Positions 26,245 through 35,225 of a stretch of 64,000 nt of DNA are shown here, piece after piece (position 1 is the first letter of the stretch; the number at the start of each line of letters is the position of its first letter). The translations under genes were made by a program, and so were the position numbers. The DNA lies in contig NZ_WSRO01000002.1 in the NCBI RefSeq assembly GCF_009769735.1, positions 7,551,001-7,615,000 on the forward strand. The letters are read 5' to 3'. The stretch is from Streptomyces sp. BA2. GTDB taxonomy: Bacteria; Actinomycetota; Actinomycetes; Streptomycetales; Streptomycetaceae. The notes beneath the pieces are model-generated. The model worked only from the letters and a program-made list of their open reading frames with translations. It ran no database searches and was not told the DNA's origin.

Positions 26245-27265
26245 ACTTCGTCCGGGCGAGGTCCCGCGCCCTGGCCATCTCCTCGTCCGTGGCCTTGCCC
26301 GGCATCAGGCCGTACCGCGTGCGAAAGGAGTCGAGCATCCGCTCGATGACGGCCTCGCGGGGGAGCCCCGTCTGGCGGCGCAGCGGGTCCACGCGCTTCT
26401 TCGCGCTCTTCGTGCCCTTGTCCGAGAGCTTCTCGCGGCCGATGCGGAGCACCTCGACCATCTTCTCCGCGTCGATGTCGTACGACATCGTCACGTGGTG
26501 CAGCACGGCGCCGTGCCCGCCCGCGACGCGCTTCTGGGCGGCGCCCGCGACCTTCCCCGCGTCGGTGGCGATGTCGTTGAGCGGTTGGTACCACGCCTTG
26601 ATGCCCATGTCGCCGAGGGCGTCGAGCACCCAGTCGTCCAGATAGGCGTAGCTGTCGGCGAAGGACAGGCCCTGCACGAGGGAGCCGGGGACCGAGAGCG
26701 AGTACGTGATGGCGTTGCCCGGCTCGCAGAACATGGCGCCGCCGCCACTGATCCGGCGCACCACCTCGATGCCGTGCCGCTCGGCGCCCGCCAGGTCCAC
26801 TTCGTTGCGCAGCGACTGGAAGCTGCCGATGACGACAGCCGGGGACTCCCACTCCCACACCCGCAGCGTCGGCGGGCGGCGCCCGGCGGCGACCTCCTCG
26901 GTGAGCACCTCGTCCAGGGCCATGAGCAGGGCGGGGGACTGCGGGCCCTCGTGGATCAGCTGCCAGTCGTAGTCGGTCCAGTCGGTGGCGTGCGCCAGGG
27001 CGCGGCGCACCGCGACACCCACCCCCTCCGCCGTGAGCCCGTACATCACCGTGCCCTCGGGGAGCGCCGCCTCGATGCGGGCGGCGAGGCCCGCAGCGTC
27101 GGTGTCGGCGGGGGCGCCCTCCAGGGCGTGGCTCAAGGCGTCGAACGCCTCGTCAGGCTCCAGGAAGAAGTCTCCCGCCACCCGCACGTGCCGCAGCACG
27201 CCGTCCTCGACCTCCAGGTCCACGACGACGAGCTTGCCGCCGGGGACCTTGTACTCACCGTGCAC
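26210..27265 (-). CDS. lplA: Lipoate-protein ligase, domain order swapped
   Basis: Attaches lipoate to 2-oxoacid dehydrogenases and the glycine cleavage H protein. 351 aa from GTG 27265 (GGAGG 7 nt upstream). The catalytic domain, residues about 95-350, has RRISGGGAMFCEPGNAITYS and a lysine region GKVAGAAQKRVAGG. The first about 80 residues (GKLVVVDLEVEDGVLRHVRVAGDFFLEPDEAF) resemble the small accessory domain that sits at the C-terminus in E. coli LplA and is a separate subunit in some archaea. Here it comes first. Both parts seem intact, so activity is expected. Confidence 0.85.
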   Translation of the reverse strand: MHGEYKVPGGKLVVVDLEVEDGVLRHVRVAGDFFLEPDEAFDALSHALEGAPADTDAAGLAARIEAALPEGTVMYGLTAEGVGVAVRRALAHATDWTDYDWQLIHEGPQSPALLMALDEVLTEEVAAGRRPPTLRVWEWESPAVVIGSFQSLRNEVDLAGAERHGIEVVRRISGGGAMFCEPGNAITYSLSVPGSLVQGLSFADSYAYLDDWVLDALGDMGIKAWYQPLNDIATDAGKVAGAAQKRVAGGHGAVLHHVTMSYDIDAEKMVEVLRIGREKLSDKGTKSAKKRVDPLRRQTGLPREAVIERMLDSFRTRYGLMPGKATDEEMARARDLARTKFSSPEWTARVP

Positions 27266-27372
27266 TGTGCTTCCTCCGGGCCTGCCTGAATCGCGAACAC
27301 CGTCAGCCTGCGATTTCATAACAGGACAACTCGACCCACCAGGGATAGATTCCCGCAGCTGACGAGGAGTCC

Positions 27373-28833
27373 ATGAGCCACGCTGAGACGACGAGCGGCC
27401 GACCCACCGACGGCGCGTCACCGGCCGTCAAACTGACACTCACGACGCTGACGATGATGGTCGTCGGCTCGATGGTCGGCGCGGGGGTCTTCTCGCTGCC
27501 CAGGAGGTTCGCCCAGGAGACCGGAGTCGCGGGCGCGTTGATCGCCTGGGCCATCGCCGGTACGGGCATGCTGATGCTCGCGTTCGTCTTCCAGGCCCTC
27601 GCCGTCCGCAGGCCGGATCTCGACGCCGGTGTCTACGCCTACGCGAAGGCGGGGTTCGGCGAGTACCTCGGCTTCTTCTCCGCGTTCGGGTACTGGGCCA
27701 GCGCGTGCGTCGGCAACGTCACCTACTGGGTGCTCATCATGTCGACCGTCGGCGCCATCTGGCCGAGCCTCGGCGACGGCGACACCCTGCTCGCCGTCGT
27801 CCTCTCCTCGTTCGGCCTGTGGGCGTTCTTCCTGCTGATCCGGCGCGGGGTCAAGGAAGCGGCGGCGATCAACAGGATCGTCACCGTCGCCAAGATCGTG
27901 CCCATCCTCGTCTTCGTGATCCTGGCGCTCTTCTTCTTCAAGCCGTCCGTGTTCGCGGACAACTTCGGCGGCGCCGACTACGCGGGATCGCTCTTCAACC
28001 AGGTGCGCGGCACCATGCTGGCCACCGTCTTCGTCTTCCTCGGGGTCGAGGGCGCGAGCGTCTACTCCCGGCACGCCAAGCGCCGCGAGGACGTCGGCCG
28101 GGCCACGATCCTGGGCTTCCTCAGCGTCTTCGCCGTCTTCGCCTCCGTCACCATCGTGTCGTACGGGATCATGCCGATGGCGGAGATCGCCGAGCTGCGC
28201 CAGCCTTCCATGGCCGGGGTCCTGGAGGAGGCCGTCGGCACCTGGGGGAAGGTCTTCGTCAGCGTCGGGCTCATCATCTCCGTGCTCGGCGCGTACCTCG
28301 CCTGGACGCTGATGGCCGCGGAAGTGCTCTTCGTCGCCGCGAAGGACGACGACATGCCCCGCTTCCTGAGGAAGGCCACCGCCGAGGACGTGCCCGTACC
28401 CGCGCTCCTCATGACCACGGCGCTGAGCCAGGTCGTCCTGGTCGTCACGATGTTCTCCGACGACGCGTTCAACTTCGCGCTCGACCTGACCAGCGCGCTG
28501 AGCCTCATCCCGTTCCTGCTCGCGGCCGGCTTCGCCGTCAAGATCGCCCTCGGGTACGGTCGCGAGGACGTCGCCGGGCAGAGCACCCGCAAGGAACTCG
28601 TGATCGCGGTGATCGCCACGCTGTACACGGCGTTCCTGCTGTACGCCGCCGGGCTCAAGTTCGTCCTGGTGTCCTTCATCCTCTACGCCCCCGCGACCCT
28701 CCTCTTCATCAAGGCGCGACGGGAACAGAACCGGCGCCTGTTCTCCCCGCGCGAGGCCGTGATCTGCGCCGTCTCGATCGCGGGCGCCGTCGTGGGCGTG
28801 ATCGCTCTCGCGGCGGGCTGGATCGAACTCTGA
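27373..28833 (+). CDS. arcD: APC-family basic amino acid antiporter (arginine/ornithine type)
   Basis: 486 aa, about 12 membrane helices. Family marks: GSMVGAGVFSLPRRFAQETG near the N-terminus, FLGVEGASVYSRHAKRREDVG, and LAWTLMAAEVLFVAAKDDDMP. GAGGAGTCC precedes the ATG. It lies 63 bp upstream of arginine deiminase, which supports exchange of arginine for ornithine or citrulline. No other arc genes are adjacent. Divergent from lplA. Confidence 0.87.
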   Translation: MSHAETTSGRPTDGASPAVKLTLTTLTMMVVGSMVGAGVFSLPRRFAQETGVAGALIAWAIAGTGMLMLAFVFQALAVRRPDLDAGVYAYAKAGFGEYLGFFSAFGYWASACVGNVTYWVLIMSTVGAIWPSLGDGDTLLAVVLSSFGLWAFFLLIRRGVKEAAAINRIVTVAKIVPILVFVILALFFFKPSVFADNFGGADYAGSLFNQVRGTMLATVFVFLGVEGASVYSRHAKRREDVGRATILGFLSVFAVFASVTIVSYGIMPMAEIAELRQPSMAGVLEEAVGTWGKVFVSVGLIISVLGAYLAWTLMAAEVLFVAAKDDDMPRFLRKATAEDVPVPALLMTTALSQVVLVVTMFSDDAFNFALDLTSALSLIPFLLAAGFAVKIALGYGREDVAGQSTRKELVIAVIATLYTAFLLYAAGLKFVLVSFILYAPATLLFIKARREQNRRLFSPREAVICAVSIAGAVVGVIALAAGWIEL

Positions 28834-28896
28834 CCCAGGCCTCTGACCAGCTCCTGAACCCCTGTTGCCACCTTGCCACCGACCGAAAGGCGCACC

Positions 28897-30168
28897 GTGA
28901 CCAGCGTGACCAGCCACGACACCCCCGCCGCACCGACGTTCGGCGTCCACTCCGAGGTCGGCAGGCTGCGCAAGGTACTGGTCTGCGCGCCCGGACTCGC
29001 GCACCGCAGGCTGACCCCCACCAACGCCGACGACCTGCTCTTCGACGACGTCATGTGGGTGGAGAACGCCCAGCGCGACCACGCCGACTTCGTCATCAAG
29101 CTGCAGCAGCGCGGCGTCGAGGTCGTCGAACTGCACGATCTGCTCGCCCGGACCATGGCGATCCCCGAGGCCAGAAGCTGGCTCCTGGACCGGAAGATCA
29201 CCGCGAACGAGGTCGGCCTCGGACTCATCGACGACACCCGCGCCTTCCTGGAGACGCTGGAGCCCCGGCAGCTCGCCGAGTACCTCATCGGGGGCCTGGC
29301 CACCGCGGATCTGCCGGAGGAGTTCCGCTCCGGGTACCTCGCGCTCGTGCGCGAATCCACCGGCGTGAGCGAGTACTTGATGCCGCCGCTGCCGAACACC
29401 CTCTACACCCGCGACACGACGTGCTGGCTGTACGGAGGTGTCACGCTCAACCCGCTGTACTGGCCGGCCCGGCACGACGAGACGCTCCTGATGAAGGCCG
29501 TCTACCGGTTCCACCCCGACTTCACCGGCGCCACGGTGTGGTGGGGCGACCCTGAACTCGACTGGGGCCAGGCGACGTTCGAAGGCGGCGACATCATGCC
29601 GGTCGGCAACGGCGTCGTCCTGATGGGTATGAGTGAGCGCACCTCACGGCAGGCCATCACCCAGGTCGCCTCCGCGCTGTTCAAGAACGGCGCCGCCGAG
29701 CAGGTCATCGTCGCCGGCATGCCCAAGCTGCGGTCCGCGATGCACCTCGACACCGTCTTCACCTTCGCCGACCGCGACATCGTCACGCTCTATCCGAAGA
29801 TCATGGACGACGTGCACTCCTTCTCGCTGCGCCCCAGCGACAAGGCGGTGGGCGTCGAGATCACGGACGAGGGCTCGCGTGCGTTCGTCGACGTGGTCGC
29901 CAAGTCGCTCGGCCTGCCCGAGCTGCGCGTCATCGAGACGGGCGGGGACATCTACGCATCCGAGCGGCAGCAGTGGGACAGCGGCAACAACGCCGTCGCC
30001 CTGGAGCCGGGCGTGGTCTTCACCTACGACCGCAACACCCAGACCAACACGCTGCTGCGCAAGGCCGGGGTCGAGGTCATCACCATCGTCGGCGCCGAAC
30101 TCGGGCGCGGCCGCGGCGGCGGGCACTGCATGACGTGCCCGCTCGTCCGCGACGCCGTGGAGTTCTGA
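28897..30168 (+). CDS. arcA: Arginine deiminase
   Basis: Converts arginine to citrulline and ammonia. 423 aa from GTG 28897 (GAAAGG upstream). Guanidino-group enzyme motifs: [29 protein letters not shown], the catalytic Glu/His region [10 protein letters not shown] and [12 protein letters not shown], and the nucleophile Cys411 in [13 protein letters not shown] at the C-terminus. Forms an arginine uptake-and-degradation pair with the antiporter. Carbamate kinase and ornithine carbamoyltransferase are not in this window. Confidence 0.95.
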   Translation: MTSVTSHDTPAAPTFGVHSEVGRLRKVLVCAPGLAHRRLTPTNADDLLFDDVMWVENAQRDHADFVIKLQQRGVEVVELHDLLARTMAIPEARSWLLDRKITANEVGLGLIDDTRAFLETLEPRQLAEYLIGGLATADLPEEFRSGYLALVRESTGVSEYLMPPLPNTLYTRDTTCWLYGGVTLNPLYWPARHDETLLMKAVYRFHPDFTGATVWWGDPELDWGQATFEGGDIMPVGNGVVLMGMSERTSRQAITQVASALFKNGAAEQVIVAGMPKLRSAMHLDTVFTFADRDIVTLYPKIMDDVHSFSLRPSDKAVGVEITDEGSRAFVDVVAKSLGLPELRVIETGGDIYASERQQWDSGNNAVALEPGVVFTYDRNTQTNTLLRKAGVEVITIVGAELGRGRGGGHCMTCPLVRDAVEF

Positions 30169-30201
30169 GCGGCTCTGCGGGGCTCTGAGTGGCTCTGAGG
30201 G

Positions 30202-30876
30202 CTAGTACCGCTGGGCCTTGACCAGCTTCGCGGAGAGCTTCGGCTCCGGGGGTTCGTGGCTGATGGCGTACCGCTGGGCCCGCTTGCCCGGTTCGAGGTT
30301 CTCCGTACCGACGTAGCGGGTCTCCACGGCCTTGCCCGAGGAGTCCACGAAATCGACCTGCACGGCGAAGTCCGCCGTCTTGTCGGTCCTGTTGGTGAAG
30401 GTCACCACGGAGGCGAGCACACCGCCCGTCTCGGAGCGCGGCTTGCCCGTCATGGAGACGTCGGACATCGCGTTGCCCCGCCCAGCGACGCCCTTCAGGG
30501 CCTTCTCGGCGGCCTGATTGGCCCGTTCCGTGTCGGCGGACACGGACGCCTCGAACTCGTCAGCGCGCTTCGACGCGGAGGCCTGTGCCTCGGAGGCCGA
30601 TGCGCGGGCGGACTCGGCGGCCTCCGAGGCCTGTGACTTCAGCGGCGACGCGGTCTTCTCCGAGAAGGACGACGCATCGGGAGCGGTCGGCCGCGCGCTG
30701 ACCGTTTCGCTGCCCTCTGACGACGGGGCGTCGCTGTCGGTGCCGCACGAGACGAGGGCCGCGGCGGCCGTCACCGTGGCGGCGAGCGTGAGGGCGGCGG
30801 ACACCGCGGGCCCGCGGTGTGCGGGGCGCGTGGGGCGCGTGGGGCGCCGCTTCCCGCGGGGCGGCATGGGGTTCAT
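30202..30876 (-). CDS. Lipoprotein with Ala/Ser-rich helical stalk
   Basis: 224 aa. A basic N-terminus and hydrophobic run end in LVSC (lipobox). Residues about 70-130 are an Ala/Ser/Glu-rich likely coiled coil (SEAAESARASASEAQASASKR). The C-terminal about 90 aa is a small beta-sandwich (LASVVTFTNRTDKTADFAVQVDFVDSSGKAV), similar to FxLYD-like extracellular modules. Function unknown. ATG 30876 follows AAAGGA by 9 nt. Confidence 0.75.
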   Translation of the reverse strand: MNPMPPRGKRRPTRPTRPAHRGPAVSAALTLAATVTAAAALVSCGTDSDAPSSEGSETVSARPTAPDASSFSEKTASPLKSQASEAAESARASASEAQASASKRADEFEASVSADTERANQAAEKALKGVAGRGNAMSDVSMTGKPRSETGGVLASVVTFTNRTDKTADFAVQVDFVDSSGKAVETRYVGTENLEPGKRAQRYAISHEPPEPKLSAKLVKAQRY

Positions 30877-30920
30877 TCGGTGCGGTCCTTTCCCTGACCT
30901 CTGCGATGGGGGGGGCGGCG

Positions 30921-32015
30921 TCAGTAGCGCAGGGCGCAGGCGATCCGGCCGCGGTCGGTGAGCGTGCCTTCGGGTACGAAGCGGACCTGCGCGCCGGTGT
31001 CCAGGGCCCGCTCGACGATGTCGTCCACGACGTCGTCCACCGCGTCGAGATCGTCGCCGTCGGCCGGGACGAGATGACCGCCGTTGTCGCGCACGGTCGC
31101 CTGGTAGGTGTCCTCCACGGCGAGGAGGCGTACCCGGTCCGTCGTCACGTTCTGCCAGACCTCGTCGAGCCCGGCGGCGTAATTTCGCCGCCCCTGGGCC
31201 AATTCCAACTCACGTACCACGGAGTCGAGTTCGTCCTTCTCGCGGGTGGCGAGGAAGGGGCGTACCGCCTGCCAGAGCGTGTCCGCAGGGCCGTGCGCGA
31301 GGCCGCCGTGCGGCACCCGCGTGGCCTCCTTGGTGACCGTGCCGACGTCGTCGAGGAGGGAGAGCGCGGCGGCCTCCCCGGCCACGAACAGGGGGCGCGG
31401 ATGGGAGTGCAGCACGCGGGCCGCGGCCTGGTCCCCCTCGCGCAGGAACTTGCGGGTGTGCTCGTCGCGGAAGGTGCTCGGCAGGTCGCCGATCCGTTCC
31501 TTGCGCTCGGCGTCGGGGTCGTCGAGGCTCCGGGTCAGGGGGAAGCCGTCCGCCGTGTGCTCGACGACCCGCTCCGGGGTGCCGCTCCACAGCGAGACGC
31601 GGTCGGCCGATACGGCGAGGACCCAGTACGGGCGCTCGGCGGCCTGGGCCGCGACGACGTTGCGGGTCAGGAAGGTGTCCGAGAGCACCACGCGCGACGG
31701 CACCGTCCTGGCGAGCGACCACACCTGGTGCTCCCCGGGCGCGGCGAAGACGGCGAGCCCGTCCTCGGCGTGCACGAGGTCGATCTCCGCCATCGCCCGG
31801 TCCAGCTGCGCGGCCACGTCGATCCGCTGCTCCCTGGCCACGGCCGGGTCGGACTTCAGGTGCTCCTTGGCCTCGGCGACGAGGTTCCGCAGCCGCACGG
31901 GATCCTGGGCGTTGTCCGGCTCCCTGCGGTGGGTCGGCAGCAGGACCGTGACGGCGGGATAGGGGCGCGGCCGGCGCAGCCCGGCCAGTGCGGCCGGGTT
32001 GAGGGAGGGATGCAT
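30921..32015 (-). CDS. baeRF (bacterial archaeo-eukaryotic release factor-like) family protein
   Basis: 364 aa. The fold pattern matches the bacterial proteins related to eRF1 domains 2-3: N-terminal YPAVTVLLPTHRREPDNAQDPVRLRNLV, central EDGLAVFAAPGEHQVWSL, YWVLAVSADRVSLWSG, FVAGEAAALSLLDDV, and C-terminal VRLLAVEDTYQATVR plus a TGAQVRFVPEGTL-RGRIACALRY end typical of an L7Ae-like nucleic-acid-binding lobe. A role in stalled-ribosome rescue or RNA cleavage is suggested for the family but not shown here. ATG 32015 follows AAAGGG. Confidence 0.72.
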   Translation of the reverse strand: MHPSLNPAALAGLRRPRPYPAVTVLLPTHRREPDNAQDPVRLRNLVAEAKEHLKSDPAVAREQRIDVAAQLDRAMAEIDLVHAEDGLAVFAAPGEHQVWSLARTVPSRVVLSDTFLTRNVVAAQAAERPYWVLAVSADRVSLWSGTPERVVEHTADGFPLTRSLDDPDAERKERIGDLPSTFRDEHTRKFLREGDQAAARVLHSHPRPLFVAGEAAALSLLDDVGTVTKEATRVPHGGLAHGPADTLWQAVRPFLATREKDELDSVVRELELAQGRRNYAAGLDEVWQNVTTDRVRLLAVEDTYQATVRDNGGHLVPADGDDLDAVDDVVDDIVERALDTGAQVRFVPEGTLTDRGRIACALRY

Positions 32016-32283
32016 GGAGTGACCCTTTCGGGGCGGGACGGCGGATGAGGAGCCTTCGGAGAGGGGGTTACGCCATGAAATGCACCCTATGTCTGTTCCG
32101 TGGCCGTGGCATTTCCCCGGGCGCCTCCGCGCTGGGGCCGGGAGGGTCTGTTCTTGCAGGTGAGGCTGCGGGGAGCAGGTAAGAGCGAGGCCCAGGGGCC
32201 AGGTCACGTGGGATTCATCTCGAATCCATGCACCCTTCTCCCGAGCCGTACGGATTGTCAGTCGGGCGTGCTCTCATGGATGC

Positions 32284-33114
32284 ATGATCGAAGCGATCGA
32301 AGACTTTCTTGTACGTGGCGTCCCCGACGTCGAAGAAGCCCTCCGCAAGGCTGCCGCGGCCGAGGTCATGCCGCGGTTCCGGCAGCTCGCCGAGGATGAC
32401 GTCGTCCAGAAGAGCGGCCCGCACGACCTCGTGACCGTGGCCGACCGCCTCGCCGAGGAGCAGCTGACGGCGGCACTGACCACGCTGCTCCCGGGCTCCG
32501 TGGTCGTGGGAGAAGAAGCGGTGCACGCGGACCCCTCGACGTACGAGGCGATACGCACCGACGCGGCGGTGTGGATCGTCGACCCGGTCGACGGCACGCG
32601 GCAGTTCGTGCACGGCGACCCCGGATTCTGCATGCTGATCGCGCTGGCGTGGCGCGGCGAGGTGCTCGCCTCCTGGACGTACGCCCCGGCGCTCGACGAG
32701 ATGGCGGTCGCCGTGCGCGGCAAGGGCGCCTGGCTCGACGGAGAGCGGCTGGTGGCCGGTTCGCCGGGGGAGGTCCTCGAGGTGGCGACCTCGCACCCGG
32801 ACTTCACCACGCCCGAGCAGAAGCGCGCGCTGCACGGCCTGCGCGTGGAGGGCGTCGCGCCGCGGCCCTGCGGTTCGGCGGGGCTCGAGTATCTGGCCAT
32901 CGCCAGGGGGGAGTTGGACGCGGTCGCCTTCTCCTGGGAGCTGGCGTGGGACCACGCGGCGGGGCTGCTGCTCGTGGCCGAGGCCGGAGGCGGCAATCGG
33001 ACCGTCGCCGGTGAGCCCTTCCGGATCGAGGGCGGGAACGCCCTGCCGTTCACGGCAGGCCGGGACGCCGCCACGGTCGACCGGGTGGTGGAGTTGCTGT
33101 CGGCCGCAGTCTGA
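32284..33114 (+). CDS. Inositol monophosphatase-family phosphatase
   Basis: 276 aa Mg-dependent, Li-sensitive-type sugar phosphatase. Metal motifs: GEEAVHAD, then IVDPVDGTRQFVHG and the late WELAWDHAAGLLLVAEAGG. It could act on inositol-1-phosphate, histidinol phosphate or 3'-phosphoadenosine phosphate; the sequence does not decide. Monocistronic, with its 3' end overlapping the frameshifted gene on the opposite strand. Confidence 0.9.
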   Translation: MIEAIEDFLVRGVPDVEEALRKAAAAEVMPRFRQLAEDDVVQKSGPHDLVTVADRLAEEQLTAALTTLLPGSVVVGEEAVHADPSTYEAIRTDAAVWIVDPVDGTRQFVHGDPGFCMLIALAWRGEVLASWTYAPALDEMAVAVRGKGAWLDGERLVAGSPGEVLEVATSHPDFTTPEQKRALHGLRVEGVAPRPCGSAGLEYLAIARGELDAVAFSWELAWDHAAGLLLVAEAGGGNRTVAGEPFRIEGGNALPFTAGRDAATVDRVVELLSAAV

Positions 33115-33461
33115 TCTGCGGGGCACCGCGCGGTGTCTCCAGACTGAAGCGCACGGTGGTGACCTCGAACTCCGTGACGGTGCCGACGACCGGCCAGTCG
33201 TCAGGGGCGAGCGGCAGAGTCCCTTGGGGGAGCGGGCCGCCGTTTCCGGTGCCATGGTGTTGCGGTGGTGGCGGGCGCGTTCCCACGCAGCCTCGAAGGC
33301 TCGAACTTGTCGAGGGCCCAGGCCAGTTCGTCGCGCGAGGCCGCCACGGAAGCCGGCCCTTCCGGGCCGCGGAACGACGCCTGGCGTACGGGGACCGCGT
33401 CGTCCCCCGTCTCGAACCAGTCGTCCGAGTCCGCGTCAGCGCGGCGGAACCAGTACGTCAC
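33050..33461 (-). pseudogene. Small conserved-looking protein gene broken by a frameshift
   Basis: Reading from GTG 33461, MTYWFRRADADSDDWFETGDD continues to DELAWALDKFEPSRLRG near 33285, then turns to unlikely sequence (NAPATTATPWHRKR). A shift of reading frame at about 33270-33290 gives a sensible continuation HHGTGNGGPLPQG then LPLAPDDWPVVGTVTEFEVTTVRFSLE. Codon bias is good in both parts. This looks like one gene of about 120 codons with a small indel, or a sequencing error. Function unknown. Confidence 0.6.
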
Positions 33462-33550
33462 CCGTCAGAGGCTACCCGCGCCCACGGCGCTGTCGGTGGC
33501 CCGGCCTATCCTGGGCGGCAGAGGCCATCGGCTGACAAAGGAGTCCGAAG

Positions 33551-34969
33551 GTGCCGTCGATGCTTGATGCCGTCATCGTGGGGGCGGGACCGAACGGTCT
33601 GACCGCTGCCGTCGAGCTGGCCCGCCGCGGCTTCTCGGTGGCCGTGTTCGAGGCCAGGGACACCGTCGGCGGCGGGGCGAGGACCGAGGAGCTGACGCTT
33701 CCCGGGTTCCGGCACGACCCCTGTTCCGCCGCGCATCCGCTGGGCATCAACTCGCCCGTGTTCCGCACCATGCCCCTCGACCGGTACGGCCTTGACTGGC
33801 TCCAGCCGAAGCTGCCCATGGCGCACCCCTTCACGGACGGCAGCGCCGCCGTCCTCTCCCGCTCCGTCGCCGAGACCGCCGCCTCGTTCGGGCCGCGCGA
33901 CGCGGGGGCGTACAGACGGCTCGTCGACCCCTTCGTCAGCAAGTGGGACGACCTCCTGCGGGACTTCATGGCGCTGCCGTCGACCGCGCTGCCGCGCGAC
34001 CCCGTGGGCCTCGCGCGCTTCGGCCTCGCCGGTCTTCCGCCCTCCACCTGGCTGATGCGGCGCTTCCGCGACGACCGGGCCCGCGCCCTGTTCTCCGGGC
34101 TCGTCGCCCACGTCATCGCACCGCTCGGCGGGATCGCCACCGGCGCCGTCGGCATGGTCTTCGCGCTGGCCGCGCACGCCCGTGGCTGGCCGGTCGCCCG
34201 AGGCGGCTCACAGTCGATCTCGGACGCGCTCACCGCGTATCTGAAGGACCTCGGCGGCGCGGTCCACACGGACTACGAGGTCAAGCGGCTCGACGACCTG
34301 CCGCCGGCGCGCGCATACATCTTCGACACCTCGCCCACCGCCCTCGCCCGGATCGCCGGCCTGGGGCGCAGCTATGAGCGCTATCGCTACGGCGCGAGCG
34401 TCTTCAAGGTCGACTACGCCCTCGACGGGCCCGTCCCGTGGACGGCGAAGGAGGCCCGGGTGGCGGGCACCGTGCAGGTCGGGGGCAGCAGTGCCGAGAT
34501 CGGCGCCGCGCTGCACGCCGCGTCCCGTGAGAACCGCGCGCCCGACCCGCCGTTCCTGATCACCGTGCAGCCCAGCCTCGTCGATCCGTCCCGTGCGCCT
34601 GCGGGCAAGCAGGTCTTCTGGGCGTACGGCCATGTGCCGAACGGCTGGGACGGCGACCTCACCGACGCGATCGAGCGCCAGCTGGAGCGTTTTGCCCCCG
34701 GCTTCCGTGACCGCGTCCTCGCCCGTGCCACCGCGGGCCCGCCCGAGTTGGCCGCCCGCAACGCCAACTACGTGGGCGGTGACATCGCCTGCGGCGCCGC
34801 CAGCGGTCTCCAGCTGCTGCTCCGCCCCAAGATCTCCCTCTTTCCGTACGGCACCGCGCACCCGGCCGTGTTCATCTGCTCGTCCGCGACGCCGCCGGGA
34901 CCCGGCGTGCACGGCATGTCGGGACACAACGCGGCGAAGGCGGTGTGGCGGAGGCTTCGGGTGGCGTGA
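33551..34969 (+). CDS. FAD-dependent phytoene desaturase-like oxidoreductase
   Basis: 472 aa amine oxidase/CrtI-like fold. FAD-binding [38 protein letters not shown] at the N-terminus. The end [14 protein letters not shown] is the typical second dinucleotide-contact region. No carotenoid genes are near. GTG 33551 follows AGGAG by 7 nt; ATG 33560 is an alternative. Closed by a strong hairpin. Substrate unknown. Confidence 0.87.
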   Translation: MPSMLDAVIVGAGPNGLTAAVELARRGFSVAVFEARDTVGGGARTEELTLPGFRHDPCSAAHPLGINSPVFRTMPLDRYGLDWLQPKLPMAHPFTDGSAAVLSRSVAETAASFGPRDAGAYRRLVDPFVSKWDDLLRDFMALPSTALPRDPVGLARFGLAGLPPSTWLMRRFRDDRARALFSGLVAHVIAPLGGIATGAVGMVFALAAHARGWPVARGGSQSISDALTAYLKDLGGAVHTDYEVKRLDDLPPARAYIFDTSPTALARIAGLGRSYERYRYGASVFKVDYALDGPVPWTAKEARVAGTVQVGGSSAEIGAALHAASRENRAPDPPFLITVQPSLVDPSRAPAGKQVFWAYGHVPNGWDGDLTDAIERQLERFAPGFRDRVLARATAGPPELAARNANYVGGDIACGAASGLQLLLRPKISLFPYGTAHPAVFICSSATPPGPGVHGMSGHNAAKAVWRRLRVA

Positions 34970-34981
34970 GGAGCCTTGGGC

Positions 34982-35020
34982 GGCTGCGGGGGCGGGGGCT
35001 GTACCGGTTCCCCCGCAGCC
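34982..35020 (+). terminator. Rho-independent-like terminator
   Basis: Perfect 11-bp stem GGCTGCGGGGG / CCCCCGCAGCC, 17-nt loop, followed by TTTCC, 12 bp after the oxidoreductase stop. Confidence 0.75.
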
Positions 35021-35030
35021 TTTCCTGCAC

Positions 35031-35160
35031 GAACGAGCCTTTCCCACCCACCCGCCCGATTACCCCGCAGCACCAGCCTGAACGAACAAGCCTTTCCCGC
35101 CCACCCGCCCGATTGCCCTGCGGTGCCAGTCTGACCGAACGAGCTTTCCTGCCCACCCCC
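35031..35160 (+). repeat. 53-bp tandem repeat, about 2.5 copies
   Basis: The unit starting GAACGAGCCTTTCCC recurs at 35031, 35084 and 35137 with a strict 53-bp period. Copies 1 and 2 are nearly identical and copy 3 is partial. It lies between the terminator and the ada-alkA promoter. Confidence 0.85.
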
Positions 35161-35225
35161 CTGCAGCCACCTCCATGTCGGATTCTCGCCAGCCACCCCC
35201 GCCCCCCATGCCCGATGCTTGACGC

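Noticed and set aside
27418..29514. A 698-codon minus-strand frame rich in Glu/Asp/Gly
   Set aside because: Shadow of the antiporter and arginine deiminase genes.
35031..35160. Possible CRISPR array
   Set aside because: Only 2.5 head-to-tail copies with no unique spacers, and no cas genes in the window.
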